Below, in pieces: positions 57,154 through 64,000 of a stretch of 64,000 bases of DNA (positions are counted from its first letter, which is position 1; each line of letters begins with the position of its first letter). The DNA is taken from contig JAJGOT010000259.1 in NCBI GenBank assembly GCA_022457155.1, forward strand, positions 684,501-748,500, in the 5' to 3' direction. The notes under the pieces are model-generated. The model had not been told where the DNA came from. It worked only from the letters and a program-made list of their open reading frames with translations, and ran no database searches. The stretch is from Cladopsammia gracilis (taxonomy: Eukaryota > Cnidaria > Anthozoa > Scleractinia > Dendrophylliidae). Made by a program: the position numbers and the translations under genes.

Positions 57154-58161
57154 TCACCGCAGATCTTTCAGTTCTTTCAAATCTACCCAAGAGTTGAATT
57201 TATCGCTATACCCGCTCCACTTCACTAACGCTTTACCTTTTCGAGCATCTCGTCGAATCACTTTCTCAATTCGAAAGATGGTCTGTTTAGCCTTCTGCAG
57301 CTCTTCCTTATAAAAAGAACCTGTTATCTCCTCACCCAGCTCATCTTTCAGTTTATAAGTTATAGGGTTAGTGTATCGAATCTTATCGATAGTAAAAATC
57401 TCTTCAGTCCAATTCGGTGTGTAACCTTTATCGAAAACAGGGCGTTTGTATTTCGATATTCGAACCTTATCACCAACTTTAAATTTCGGTTTAGTATTCA
57501 TCCGTTTCATCTTACCGTACAGATTTAAGTAAACAGCACTTTCGTTCTTTTTCTTCGACGCTTCCACAGGTGTCATACCGATGCTTCGGTGTTTTGAATT
57601 ATTGTATTCTTTCAATATCCTCGGTAATATATCATAATACACAGTATTGTTTTGAACGGTAAACTGTTTATACATTTTCTCTTTTATCGTACGGTTCCAT
57701 CTTTCACAAACACTAGATTTTTCTTCATTCTCTGTCGAATACATCACTATCTTATTTTTATCCAACAGTTCTTTCATATTCTTGTTGTAATACTCTTTTC
57801 CCTTATCCACCCACAGCATTTTCGGTTTTCTTCCTTTCTTGAATAACGATTTGAACGCTTCCCTAACGGTCTCTCCCTTTTTATTCTTCAACGGTACAAT
57901 CCAACCGTATTTACTGAAAACATCTAACACCATGAGAAGATATCGATATCCCTTATTCCACTTACTTAATTTCTGCATCTCGACAAGGTCAGAACACCAT
58001 ATCTCATCGATTCCGTTTACAATAACACGCCGCCGAGTAAACTTTCGCCTTATAGGTTTATGCAGCTCATCTGCAAGCTTTTCTTGCCACGTCTCTACGT
58101 TTTTACTCGGCGGCCTTATCCGTTTCCCAACCCAAGTTTTTGTTTTACGTCGATAGTATTT
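57154..58161 (-). CDS. DDE integrase with chromodomain, no ATG upstream of the catalytic core
   Basis: The frame is open from a TAG at 58162-58164 to the stop at 57154. The first ATG (57978) lies after the first catalytic Asp (WCSDLV), so it cannot start a functional enzyme. The catalytic triad is WCSDLV, LWVDKGKEYY and SSVCERWNRTIKEK; a chromodomain follows (FRIEKVIRRD ... LVKWSGYSDKFNSWVDL). The upstream segment in this frame, ELHKPIRRKFTRRRV, is the conserved pre-core region of Maverick-type integrases, so coding clearly begins before 57978. The frame is -1 relative to the PLA2 gene, whose last codons contain the slippery heptamer G GGA AAC (58122-58128). Expression as a -1 frameshift fusion is the simplest reading of the sequence. 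Confidence 0.88.
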   Translation of the reverse strand, partial: KYYRRKTKTWVGKRIRPPSKNVETWQEKLADELHKPIRRKFTRRRVIVNGIDEIWCSDLVEMQKLSKWNKGYRYLLMVLDVFSKYGWIVPLKNKKGETVREAFKSLFKKGRKPKMLWVDKGKEYYNKNMKELLDKNKIVMYSTENEEKSSVCERWNRTIKEKMYKQFTVQNNTVYYDILPRILKEYNNSKHRSIGMTPVEASKKKNESAVYLNLYGKMKRMNTKPKFKVGDKVRISKYKRPVFDKGYTPNWTEEIFTIDKIRYTNPITYKLKDELGEEITGSFYKEELQKAKQTIFRIEKVIRRDARKGKALVKWSGYSDKFNSWVDLKELKDLR

Positions 58162-58733
58162 CTAGCTAACCAGTGACCCCATTGTCGATCGTTATAGGGC
58201 ACGCTATCCAAAGCTTTCACCATTTTTCTATCCGCATCGTTTTTACATTTACGCGGTTCCGGTTTATTTGCGCACACAGAATAATCGACGTCATGCTGCA
58301 TCGCTATAGCATCCGTTTCACCCGTCGGCTGTTCGTAGATCTCCAGTATTTTTCCTGTTTCCGGATCATACGTCAGTTGTGTATCCAAGTCATTGTATGG
58401 TCCTGTGTATTTATGTCCGGGTAATGTCCAACCGCCTTTCGGTTTCGGTAATTTACCGATCATTTTATGAATATCGACACCGCTACCGTGGTGAAGCGGA
58501 TCGAGTCTTTTCGATAAGTCTCCTGTGAAACTGTCCAAAGCCTGATCTATATACTTATCAGCGGCTGATCTAATCTTTTTCTTTACAAAGTCTGATTTGA
58601 TGGCTTTTGACGCACCTATTTTTCCTAAATTGTAAAGACCTTTCATACCGGCTTTCATAGCTATCTCTCCAAGACTATGACTACCTTCCACATCAAAAAA
58701 GCCCCCACCTTGTGGGGGCCCAACTAGTTTTCC
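58116..58733 (-). CDS. Parvovirus-type phospholipase A2 domain protein
   Basis: The frame is open from just after a TAA (about 58743) to the TAA at 58116. It contains the Ca-binding-loop-like KYTGPYNDLD and the catalytic AMQHDVDYSVC (His-Asp), the pattern of viral sPLA2 domains that breach endosomal membranes during entry. The N-terminal half is basic and helical. The first ATG in this frame is internal (IAMKAGMKG); a GTG at 58691 is the only earlier alternative start. Upstream residues in frame include GGGFFD, resembling GSGFFD in the pVI-like protein at 61506-61907, which argues that coding extends to the frameshift site at 58727-58733. Adintovirus genomes are known to carry membrane-active accessory proteins, including PLA2 types. 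Confidence 0.82.
   Translation of the reverse strand, partial: GKLVGPPQGGGFFDVEGSHSLGEIAMKAGMKGLYNLGKIGASKAIKSDFVKKKIRSAADKYIDQALDSFTGDLSKRLDPLHHGSGVDIHKMIGKLPKPKGGWTLPGHKYTGPYNDLDTQLTYDPETGKILEIYEQPTGETDAIAMQHDVDYSVCANKPEPRKCKNDADRKMVKALDSVPYNDRQWGHWLARNTIDVKQKLGLGNG
58122..58128 (-). promoter_or_regulatory. Candidate -1 ribosomal frameshift site G GGA AAC (PLA2 to integrase)
   Basis: In the PLA2 frame the codons read TTG GGA AAC GGA TAA, which gives an exact X XXY YYZ heptamer two codons before the stop. Slipping back one base enters the integrase frame, which has no ATG of its own. GGGAAAC is a functional heptamer in several retroviruses. I see no strong hairpin directly downstream. Confidence 0.65.
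58701..58719 (-). promoter_or_regulatory. Perfect 8-bp GC hairpin downstream of a possible slip site
   Basis: GCCCCCAC and GTGGGGGC flank a three-base loop, followed on the minus strand by six T. It starts 7 bases after GGAAAAC (58727-58733), the spacing of frameshift-stimulating stems. It also looks like an intrinsic terminator, but that mechanism is not expected in an animal virus. Confidence 0.6.
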
Positions 58734-58882
58734 GAACTCTTAACGAAACGGGTTTTCTTGATTCCGCAATTAGCGCAAGTGCACCAAAAATAAGGTCTAC
58801 CGTTTTTAGCTGTCATATAACCGGATGGTTCGGTACAACCGGTTTTTATTTTTTCCTTAACACAATACGTTAACGACTCCAT
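58724..58882 (-). CDS. Small zinc-ribbon protein, 52 aa
   Basis: A short intact ORF too small for most callers. It has the pattern of the viral DUF5679-like ribbon: TYCVKEKIKTGC near the start, then MTAKNGRPYF, CTCANC and IKKTRF. Four cysteines could bind zinc. It ends GAA AAC TAG just before the hairpin, and the downstream PLA2 frame is -1 to it. The role is unknown; similar small ribbons accompany capsid genes in adintovirus-like elements. Confidence 0.75.
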   Translation of the reverse strand: MESLTYCVKEKIKTGCTEPSGYMTAKNGRPYFWCTCANCGIKKTRFVKSSEN

Positions 58883-58922
58883 TTTATTATACGATCTGTA
58901 TAATAAAACTTTTTAATTTTAA

Positions 58923-59381
58923 TTACATGAAATATTTTTTAATAAACTTTTCATTATAGTTTTGATTATCGATTTTGAATCTACTTAAGCAATCATAAAA
59001 TGATTTTTTGTAAATATTATCAAGAAAATATAAACAATAATAACCGCATCTTACTGATTTTATAGCTTGAAACGGGTAACCGATATTATATTGATATTCC
59101 ATACCTGATTTATTAGCATAATCAATGAAATCTTGTGGTGGTGGTAAACAAAACGAATCAAAATAATATATGAGATCTTTATTTTTTACAAATGTTGCTA
59201 CCCAGTGTGTACCGTTCCCTATCTTATCATCAAGATTAATTATACAACATCCTGTTTTATGTATATGATTTACCGTTTGATCTCTCGAAAAAATACCTTT
59301 GAAATCGGGTATTTTTAAGTAATTTATCCATTCAAGGAGGTCAAAATTACTTAGCGGTACATCCCTAAATTTGGGTTTTTT
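58923..59381 (-). CDS. Adenain-like cysteine protease, ATG-less, -1 frame
   Basis: 150 codons are open from the slip site to TAA at 58923-58925, with no ATG before residue 92 of that span. The adenain catalytic pattern is visible: GTHWVA (His), YYFDSF (Asp) and KSVRCGYYCLYF (Cys). This is the maturation protease of adenovirus/Maverick virions. The frame begins after a TGA (59382-59384) and is -1 relative to the 261-aa gene, which contains A AAA AAC at 59375-59381 eight codons before its own TAA. The protein is therefore probably made as a C-terminal extension of that gene. The length is shorter than a typical adenain (about 200 aa), consistent with the N-terminal part being supplied by the upstream protein. 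Confidence 0.85.
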   Translation of the reverse strand, partial: KKPKFRDVPLSNFDLLEWINYLKIPDFKGIFSRDQTVNHIHKTGCCIINLDDKIGNGTHWVATFVKNKDLIYYFDSFCLPPPQDFIDYANKSGMEYQYNIGYPFQAIKSVRCGYYCLYFLDNIYKKSFYDCLSRFKIDNQNYNEKFIKKYFM

Positions 59382-60136
59382 TCACCCCATGATCCGTAAA
59401 AAGGTGGAGGATAGTATGGAAACTTTGGAGAAATCTGTAATCCTCTACCTTCTCTTTTCGGTACCTGTAATCCTCTGCCTTCTCTTGGACTTACAGATAA
59501 CCCTTTTCCAAAAAGTTTTGAAGCTAATTCGATAGCCATAGGAATTCCGATTGCAGCAAGTGTTCCTAAAAATCCTCCATTTATCTGTCTTTGCGTAGGT
59601 TTGAACGTTATTCCGCTACCGCTTTGCATACCTTTTCTCACCGCTTGCGCTTGCCCTTGTGTTAATTCTTTTATGCGAAGCAGTTGAGGAAGAAAATCAA
59701 ACGGTACCGTGATTCCGTTACCAAAAATCTTATCGATACCGAGACTTCCCAAAGCGCCTAACGCTCCTGTAGCTAAATGAGGTAGTACTTTTGTAGCTGC
59801 TTTTGTAGCTAAAGGTACTACCTTTGTTGCCGCTTTTGTAGCAAAAGGTAACAACTTTGCACCGAGTGACAACAAAGAGGTCCATAAACTTCCCCCTACG
59901 GTGATCGCTTTACGAATCTGTGTTTTAGATATTTTGATATCGGTACCGGTACCGTTTTTTAGCGCTTTATTAATCTTATTAATCTGGGTTTTTGTCAACA
60001 TCAACTCATGCGACCCTTTCAAATTATTCTTACTCAACCTTATCGTAATTTCTGAATTATCGTCATATGCTTTTTTAAGTTTATGTAGCTGTCCTTGAGA
60101 CAAATTTACTCCATATGCATTGTAATATGTAGCCAT
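59351..60136 (-). CDS. Virion-associated protein, 261 aa, conserved type in cnidarian adintovirus-like elements
   Basis: Starts MATYYNAYGVNLS. The N-terminal third has two repeats of a TKTQINKI / SKTQIRKA type separated by NGTGTDIKI. The middle is a hydrophobic Ala/Leu/Gly helix region (LATGALGALGSLGIDKIFG) and a GGFLGTLAAIGIP segment. The C-terminus has GKGL/GRGLQ repeats and ends in a Pro/Tyr-rich tail. The composition suggests a membrane-interacting or core protein of the particle. The function is unassigned. Its 3' end overlaps the protease frame. Confidence 0.78.
   Translation of the reverse strand: MATYYNAYGVNLSQGQLHKLKKAYDDNSEITIRLSKNNLKGSHELMLTKTQINKINKALKNGTGTDIKISKTQIRKAITVGGSLWTSLLSLGAKLLPFATKAATKVVPLATKAATKVLPHLATGALGALGSLGIDKIFGNGITVPFDFLPQLLRIKELTQGQAQAVRKGMQSGSGITFKPTQRQINGGFLGTLAAIGIPMAIELASKLFGKGLSVSPREGRGLQVPKREGRGLQISPKFPYYPPPFYGSWGEKNPNLGMYR
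59375..59381 (-). promoter_or_regulatory. Candidate -1 ribosomal frameshift site A AAA AAC (261-aa protein to protease)
   Basis: The zero frame reads GAA AAA AAC CCA; the heptamer sits exactly in phase. After a -1 slip the next codons are CCC AAA TTT, the protease frame. The site is an A7 tract, so a one-base indel is the main alternative. A small CCC/GGG stem-loop follows immediately but is weak. Confidence 0.68.
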
Positions 60137-60169
60137 TTTTAATTTTACAAAATATAATTTTAATTAGAT

Positions 60170-61468
60170 TTACGCTTTTATTAATATTTTTCCGGATGAC
60201 GTGTATAACTCTATCTCTTTTTCATGTAAGACTAAAGCATTTAATCTATAATTTGTTGGATTTGCTCCGTTTAATTCATAATTAAAAGTAAGTGCAACTA
60301 CACCATCTTTTACATCTTCTTCTTGGTTTCTAAGATTAAAGTATAGAATTCCAAAAAGATTTCTGAAATTTGATCGGTCAATTATTGTTCCGCTTAAAAA
60401 GTCGTTGTAAGCGGAACTGTAGGATAACAAAGCTCTGTAAAGTCTTGACTCCTCATCTGATGTCATTTCTAATTGAGGATATTGGATGCTGTTATTTATT
60501 TGCAAGTGTGCTCTAGAAAAATATCGATTGTTTGCACCGATTCCAAATGTTTTGAAAGTAAATATATTTTGCTCCTGATTACTATAACTTGCCTCGGGAA
60601 CAACCCAGATGAAAACATGCCTCGGTCTCCTAATACCTGTACTTATTCGAAAGGAGCTATTTACAGAGGATGTTTGTAATATTTCGGTGTGTTCTCTCAA
60701 ATAGGTCCATTTTTTGGGTTTCAGATAATCTTCAAGATACTGTTTCATACCTAAACCGTTGAAAATAATTTTTGGACACCACAATCTTAATTTTGTTAAG
60801 ATCACTTTACTATCTGGAGCAGCTCCTTTTCTGAAAATTATATTGTTGTCGCTTTCAAGTTCTATAAGAAGATTTGTCTTGATATTTGGGTGAAGATTAT
60901 TTTTGAAAGCTGCAAAATAGCTGTATAGATTTAGCGGAATCGATATTTTGTTAACAGCTGCAGCATCTGTTAAGATTTTTCTTCTAGCAAAACCTTCGTT
61001 ATATAGCGCTTGAGCCGGTCGTGCTTCTGTTGTTCCTGTGGATGAATCTAAATATAAAAACTGATCTTTACCGATCGTGTCGGCATAACTTTTTGTATAT
61101 TTTAAGAGGGAAAGTACGTTTGATGTTTCATTAGCTCTTGAGTTATTATAAACTGTCATCCCGTTGCATTCAACCTGTATCTGTCTTATAAATGTATGAC
61201 CATTAGTTGTGGTACAATCTTGATTACCGTTATTTGGTCCTGCTGTTATACCGGTTGTACTATCAGCAAGCGTAACAAGTTTGAAATCTACTTCCAGATA
61301 AGCGTTATACCAATCGATCGGATTTGCTTCTGAAGAGTTATCAACTGTGAATCGATAATTATTCTTAACCTGTCTATTATTATTTGCGACATTATCGATT
61401 AGCGGTGTTTCCAAATCGTAGCACACGTATTCATATCGTTTGACTAGTTCCGGATTTCTGAAACTCAT
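60170..61468 (-). CDS. Major capsid protein candidate (double jelly-roll)
   Basis: 432 aa, starting MSFRNPELVKRYEYVCYDL. Length, beta-rich composition, position beside the pVI-like, penton-like and protease genes, and segments such as FIRQIQVECNGMTVY and LRLWCPKIIFNGLGMKQYL fit the hexon-like double-jelly-roll capsid protein of adintoviruses. A structure prediction would confirm it. The frame is intact. Confidence 0.8.
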   Translation of the reverse strand: MSFRNPELVKRYEYVCYDLETPLIDNVANNNRQVKNNYRFTVDNSSEANPIDWYNAYLEVDFKLVTLADSTTGITAGPNNGNQDCTTTNGHTFIRQIQVECNGMTVYNNSRANETSNVLSLLKYTKSYADTIGKDQFLYLDSSTGTTEARPAQALYNEGFARRKILTDAAAVNKISIPLNLYSYFAAFKNNLHPNIKTNLLIELESDNNIIFRKGAAPDSKVILTKLRLWCPKIIFNGLGMKQYLEDYLKPKKWTYLREHTEILQTSSVNSSFRISTGIRRPRHVFIWVVPEASYSNQEQNIFTFKTFGIGANNRYFSRAHLQINNSIQYPQLEMTSDEESRLYRALLSYSSAYNDFLSGTIIDRSNFRNLFGILYFNLRNQEEDVKDGVVALTFNYELNGANPTNYRLNALVLHEKEIELYTSSGKILIKA

Positions 61469-61505
61469 TCTTATTATGAATTATAATAAGAAATTATTTT
61501 TAAAA

Positions 61506-61907
61506 TTAAATCAGATCATTTACGATATTTCTGATATATTGAAATTTGTCTTCTTTCTTCTCTTTCTTAGCGTTTTCTTCGTTTAAAAATTTGATAATAT
61601 CGACTCCTTTTGTTTCACCTGAGATTTGTGGTGTTGGTGATGGTGATGGTGGTGCAGCAGAAGGTTCTTTTTTACCTTTCGATGAAAACTTGTCATAAAT
61701 TTTTTCACCAAGAACTTCACCGGTTTTTTCACCAACCTTTTCAGCGCCTTTTTCAATAAGTTTTTCTGCTGCTTTACTAGCTAATTTACTCGCTGTTTTT
61801 CCTGTTATGGTTTTTCCAATTTTTGAAAATATATCGAAGAAACCGGAACCATCAATATAAGAATTTTCTCCCGTATCAAAATCTCTTACTCTTCTTTGTT
61901 CTTCCAT
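61506..61907 (-). CDS. pVI-like capsid cement/membrane-lytic candidate
   Basis: 133 aa. After a short acidic head comes GSGFFDIFSKIGK, an amphipathic segment like the lytic helix of adenovirus pVI and related proteins, then an Ala/Lys/Glu-rich helix (KLASKAAEKLIEKGAEK). A low-complexity Pro/Ser linker and a C-terminal charged helix (EENAKKEKKEDKF) follow. A GSGFF site could be cut by the element's protease. The role is inferred from composition and gene position. Confidence 0.65.
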   Translation of the reverse strand: MEEQRRVRDFDTGENSYIDGSGFFDIFSKIGKTITGKTASKLASKAAEKLIEKGAEKVGEKTGEVLGEKIYDKFSSKGKKEPSAAPPSPSPTPQISGETKGVDIIKFLNEENAKKEKKEDKFQYIRNIVNDLI

Positions 61908-61943
61908 GTGTAAGTCTAAGTTTTATAAATTCTAAATAAATTT

Positions 61944-62705
61944 CTATACTTCTTTTAACACTACAGTTATGGAGATATCGATATCGTTCAGATCAACAAT
62001 TCTATCTTCATCGTCGGCCAAGTAAAAGGTTACTTCGGATATGTCTTTTCTATTCATCTTATGCCATAAATAATTTACTCTCGGGTAGATTTCAAAAGGT
62101 AAAGACCTTGTTTTTGTATTTGTTGAGAATGTGAATAGCGTATTGCTTCGCTTTCCTGAAACGATCGAATCGCTCAACAAACTACATTTTAGGTAAAGAT
62201 TATCGATGCTGTTACTGATATTAGGGAAATTTTCCCCATAACCGCTGCTCGTTAAAACTTTCGATTCGAATCCGAGTAAAATATTAAAATTTCCACTCGA
62301 ACTGAAATCGATGCGGAAATTTTCATTTAATTGAATAAATACCTTGTAAGTTGTAAGATCAAACAATACGCTAATTCCATATTCCTCCGTGTTGGGTATT
62401 TTTCCAATCGTTTTGTGGATAAAATCATTTATATCTTCGTAATCATAAACCCCTGACGGAAAAGTAATCGTTTCATATGTTTGACCTTTATCCTTCGATA
62501 TTCTTAGTTTATCGTTATCATATTCAGGACGAATGTTATGCCAACTCGCAGTCATGCTAAGATGATCCAATGCTAAAAAACATTCTTTATTATCGTCCAA
62601 TCTCAACTCAGGAGTAAACCTTACAGTAAAATTTCCCGGTTTATTATTGGGATTTTGTTTTCTTGCATCTATAGATTTGAAAACTAGCGTTCTGTTAACA
62701 TCCAT
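61944..62705 (-). CDS. Penton-like minor capsid protein candidate
   Basis: 253 aa, beta-rich, starting MDVNRTLVFKSIDARKQN. Segments include FLALDHLSMTASWHNI and FEIYPRVNYLWHKM. Size, gene order next to the pVI-like and major capsid genes, and single-jelly-roll-like composition fit the penton of Maverick/adintovirus particles. The frame is intact. Confidence 0.68.
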   Translation of the reverse strand: MDVNRTLVFKSIDARKQNPNNKPGNFTVRFTPELRLDDNKECFLALDHLSMTASWHNIRPEYDNDKLRISKDKGQTYETITFPSGVYDYEDINDFIHKTIGKIPNTEEYGISVLFDLTTYKVFIQLNENFRIDFSSSGNFNILLGFESKVLTSSGYGENFPNISNSIDNLYLKCSLLSDSIVSGKRSNTLFTFSTNTKTRSLPFEIYPRVNYLWHKMNRKDISEVTFYLADDEDRIVDLNDIDISITVVLKEV

Positions 62706-62736
62706 TTTTATTATACGAAAACCTTTTTAATTTTAA

Positions 62737-63187
62737 TTACGCTAAATATTTTTTATATAATTTCTCATGAGCTGTCTTATCTATTGCTCCTATTCTTAAC
62801 AGCTCATCGTTAATTTGCGATAAATCATTTCTCAAAACAGGAGAGTTATTACCGGCAGCCATCGAACCGATTATTATCTTCATTCTGTCTGCCAATTTGT
62901 TAGGATCATCATAATAAACTATACTTGAACCGATCATTTTCGATTTACCAGATGATTTATGAGGAGGTAAATTACTCAACATATTTAGATCATTAAAAAC
63001 TTTTACAGCGTTCATACTATATCTTGTTTTAGGATTGTATCTTTTCGTCAGTAAATTAATCAGAGATTTATCAACATCGGCTTGATAGACTATTTTTCCA
63101 CCACGATAGACGTTCAATTTCAGTTCTTTCATTAATTTAGGCATGTCGATTAAGAGACCACCATATTGATTATTTTTTTGAATCTTA
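62737..63187 (-). pseudogene. 3' part of a virion gene, cut off by a MITE
   Basis: About 150 codons downstream of the MITE in the same frame as 63311-64000. Helical, with MPKLMKELKLN and LRIGAIDKTAHEKLYKKYL. The ATG-initiated frame that begins at 63279 is a chimera: its first 30 or so residues are encoded by the MITE. Without the insertion, this and the upstream part form one gene. The function is not assigned. Confidence 0.75.
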
Positions 63188-63306
63188 GGCCTACGGCAAA
63201 CGTCGAACTTCACATGTGCCGAATCTAATGCAAATGAGCAAAATCTATTGTTCTTGCTCATTTGAATTAGATTCGGCACATGTTAAGTTCGACGTTTGCC
63301 CTAGGC
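63188..63306. mobile_element. Palindromic MITE inside a viral gene
   Basis: Arms of about 54 bp (GGCAAACGTCGAACTTCACA against TGTTAAGTTCGACGTTTGCC) with an 11-base loop. CTTA flanks both ends (63184-63187 and 63307-63310), a likely 4-bp target duplication. Element plus one duplication is 123 nt, so the frame is kept, but the first codons inserted include a TAG. Confidence 0.88.
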
Positions 63307-64000
63307 CTTATAAGCGTTTCGTCTTGGTTGTTTGTACTTGCGTACCCCTTCACCTTGTTTTTGTTTTGTATATTGCGGTAAAATTTTTACATTCTTAATC
63401 GTTGTTAAATATCTGTCTAATATATCTCTTGTTCTTTCATATATTTTCAGATCATAATCGAGTTGTTGTTTTTCTTCTTCTGTCTTTGGTTTTCTTCTTT
63501 TCAAACCACCTATCTTTATTCCGACACTTCTGTTTTCATCTTTAGCTTCATTATAAGTTGCAACAAGTTGGTCTTCATTCATTTTAAGTAGCTCATTAGG
63601 TTCATGAAAAGTTTCTTTTAAAAATTCTAATTCGTTTTCTGTGAACATCTTATTTGGTTCAGCAGTTATTATTTTACCCTTCGGTGGTGCAGGTATCGGT
63701 AGCGTATCCGTTGGTGGTTGGTCACCGCCAGGAAATGGTAGCTCTTTATTCAATGTTAAAATATCCTTATTGGTTTCAACCAGATCTTTGAAACCGCTGG
63801 TCAAAGCCAATTGATTTTCTTTTAATTGCTGAATTACTTTGTCCTGTTTTTCATCTGTTTTTTTCTGCTGTTCAATTAGCGGTTCTCTCAGAGTTTTAAA
63901 ATAATCACTCATCGCAACATCGCGAACTTGTTCTTTATTTTTAACCTCATTCTTTACTTCGGTAACTGCTTTAGCAATTTTAAAACCTTCAAATTCTAAA
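63301..64000 (-). pseudogene. 5' part of a coiled-coil virion gene, partial at right edge
   Basis: An ATG is at 63912, but the frame is open on through 64000, so the start may lie outside the window. The N-terminal half is a coiled coil (QQKKTDEKQDKVIQQL), then a Pro-rich linker and a basic C-terminus (YKQPRRN). The reading ends at a TAG supplied by the MITE. It is the upstream piece of the gene whose remainder is 62737-63187. Confidence 0.75.

Larger units (their letters stand above)
52600..64000 (-). mobile_element. Endogenous adintovirus / Maverick-like element (right end outside window)
   Basis: Eleven or more genes, all on the minus strand and tightly packed, combine a protein-primed family B polymerase, a DDE integrase with chromodomain, an adenain-like protease, a double-jelly-roll capsid candidate and a penton-like protein. 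That set defines Maverick/Polinton elements and their adintovirus relatives. The packaging ATPase, normally present, is not in the window and is expected to the right. Most frames are open, so the copy is young, but one structural gene is broken by a MITE (63188-63306). Confidence 0.92.

Noticed and set aside
57154..58161. Integrase as part of a Ty3/gypsy retrotransposon
   Set aside because: Neighbours are capsid, adenain and protein-primed polymerase genes on the same strand; no reverse transcriptase or LTR.
58701..58719. Hairpin plus T run as an intrinsic (bacterial) terminator
   Set aside because: The surrounding DNA is an animal genome; the position just after a possible slip site fits a translational role better, though unproven.

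Overview
The window is eukaryotic nuclear DNA. It has GT-AG introns with matching phases, AT-rich spacers, microsatellites and many short DNA transposons. The gene set and the repeat style suggest a cnidarian, most likely an anthozoan such as a stony coral; that assignment is an inference, since no species marker is present.

Layout. 1-4538 (-): one uninterrupted BEL/Pao retrotransposon polyprotein frame that runs off the left edge. 5760-9704 (-): the 5' half of GEMIN2, divergently paired with an ARMC10-like armadillo gene (9742-13369, +). 14240-15801 (-) and 16039-17675 (+): a head-to-head pair that both encode L51/S25/CI-B8 thioredoxin-like domains, the second being mitochondrial ribosomal protein mS25. 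19375-28046 (-): rabenosyn-5 in nine exons. Its third intron, in gene order between exons 2 and 3, holds a minisatellite split by a DIRS/Ngaro-type tyrosine-recombinase retrotransposon (23154-26483) with diagnostic split direct repeats and a deleted reverse-transcriptase core. 29452-30785 (+): a two-exon secreted protein. 31-34 kb: LINE tails, nested MITEs and tandem repeats. 34159-38950 (-): a modular cysteine-rich gene with repeated exons. 38.9-43 kb: MITEs and an 89-bp tandem array. 43-47.4 kb (-): tandemly duplicated single-exon class A GPCRs. 50252-52563 (+): a PAN plus fibrinogen-like gene with one apparent frameshift.

52.6-64.0 kb is an endogenous adintovirus/Maverick-like element with all genes on the minus strand. 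In transcription order it carries a coiled-coil structural protein (broken by a MITE), a penton-like protein, a pVI-like protein, a double-jelly-roll major capsid candidate, a 261-aa virion protein, an adenain-like protease, a zinc-ribbon protein, a phospholipase A2-domain protein, a DDE integrase with chromodomain, and protein-primed DNA polymerase B. The right end lies outside the window.

The most notable observation is in this element. The protease and the integrase each lack a usable ATG and lie in the -1 frame of the gene upstream. Each overlap contains a textbook -1 frameshift heptamer: A AAA AAC at 59375-59381 and G GGA AAC at 58122-58128. A third overlap (zinc ribbon to PLA2) is also in the -1 frame, with a weaker heptamer seven bases before a perfect GC-rich hairpin. 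This suggests retrovirus-like translational recoding in a Maverick/adintovirus lineage. I do not know of a description of it; comparison with other copies would decide between recoding and decay.
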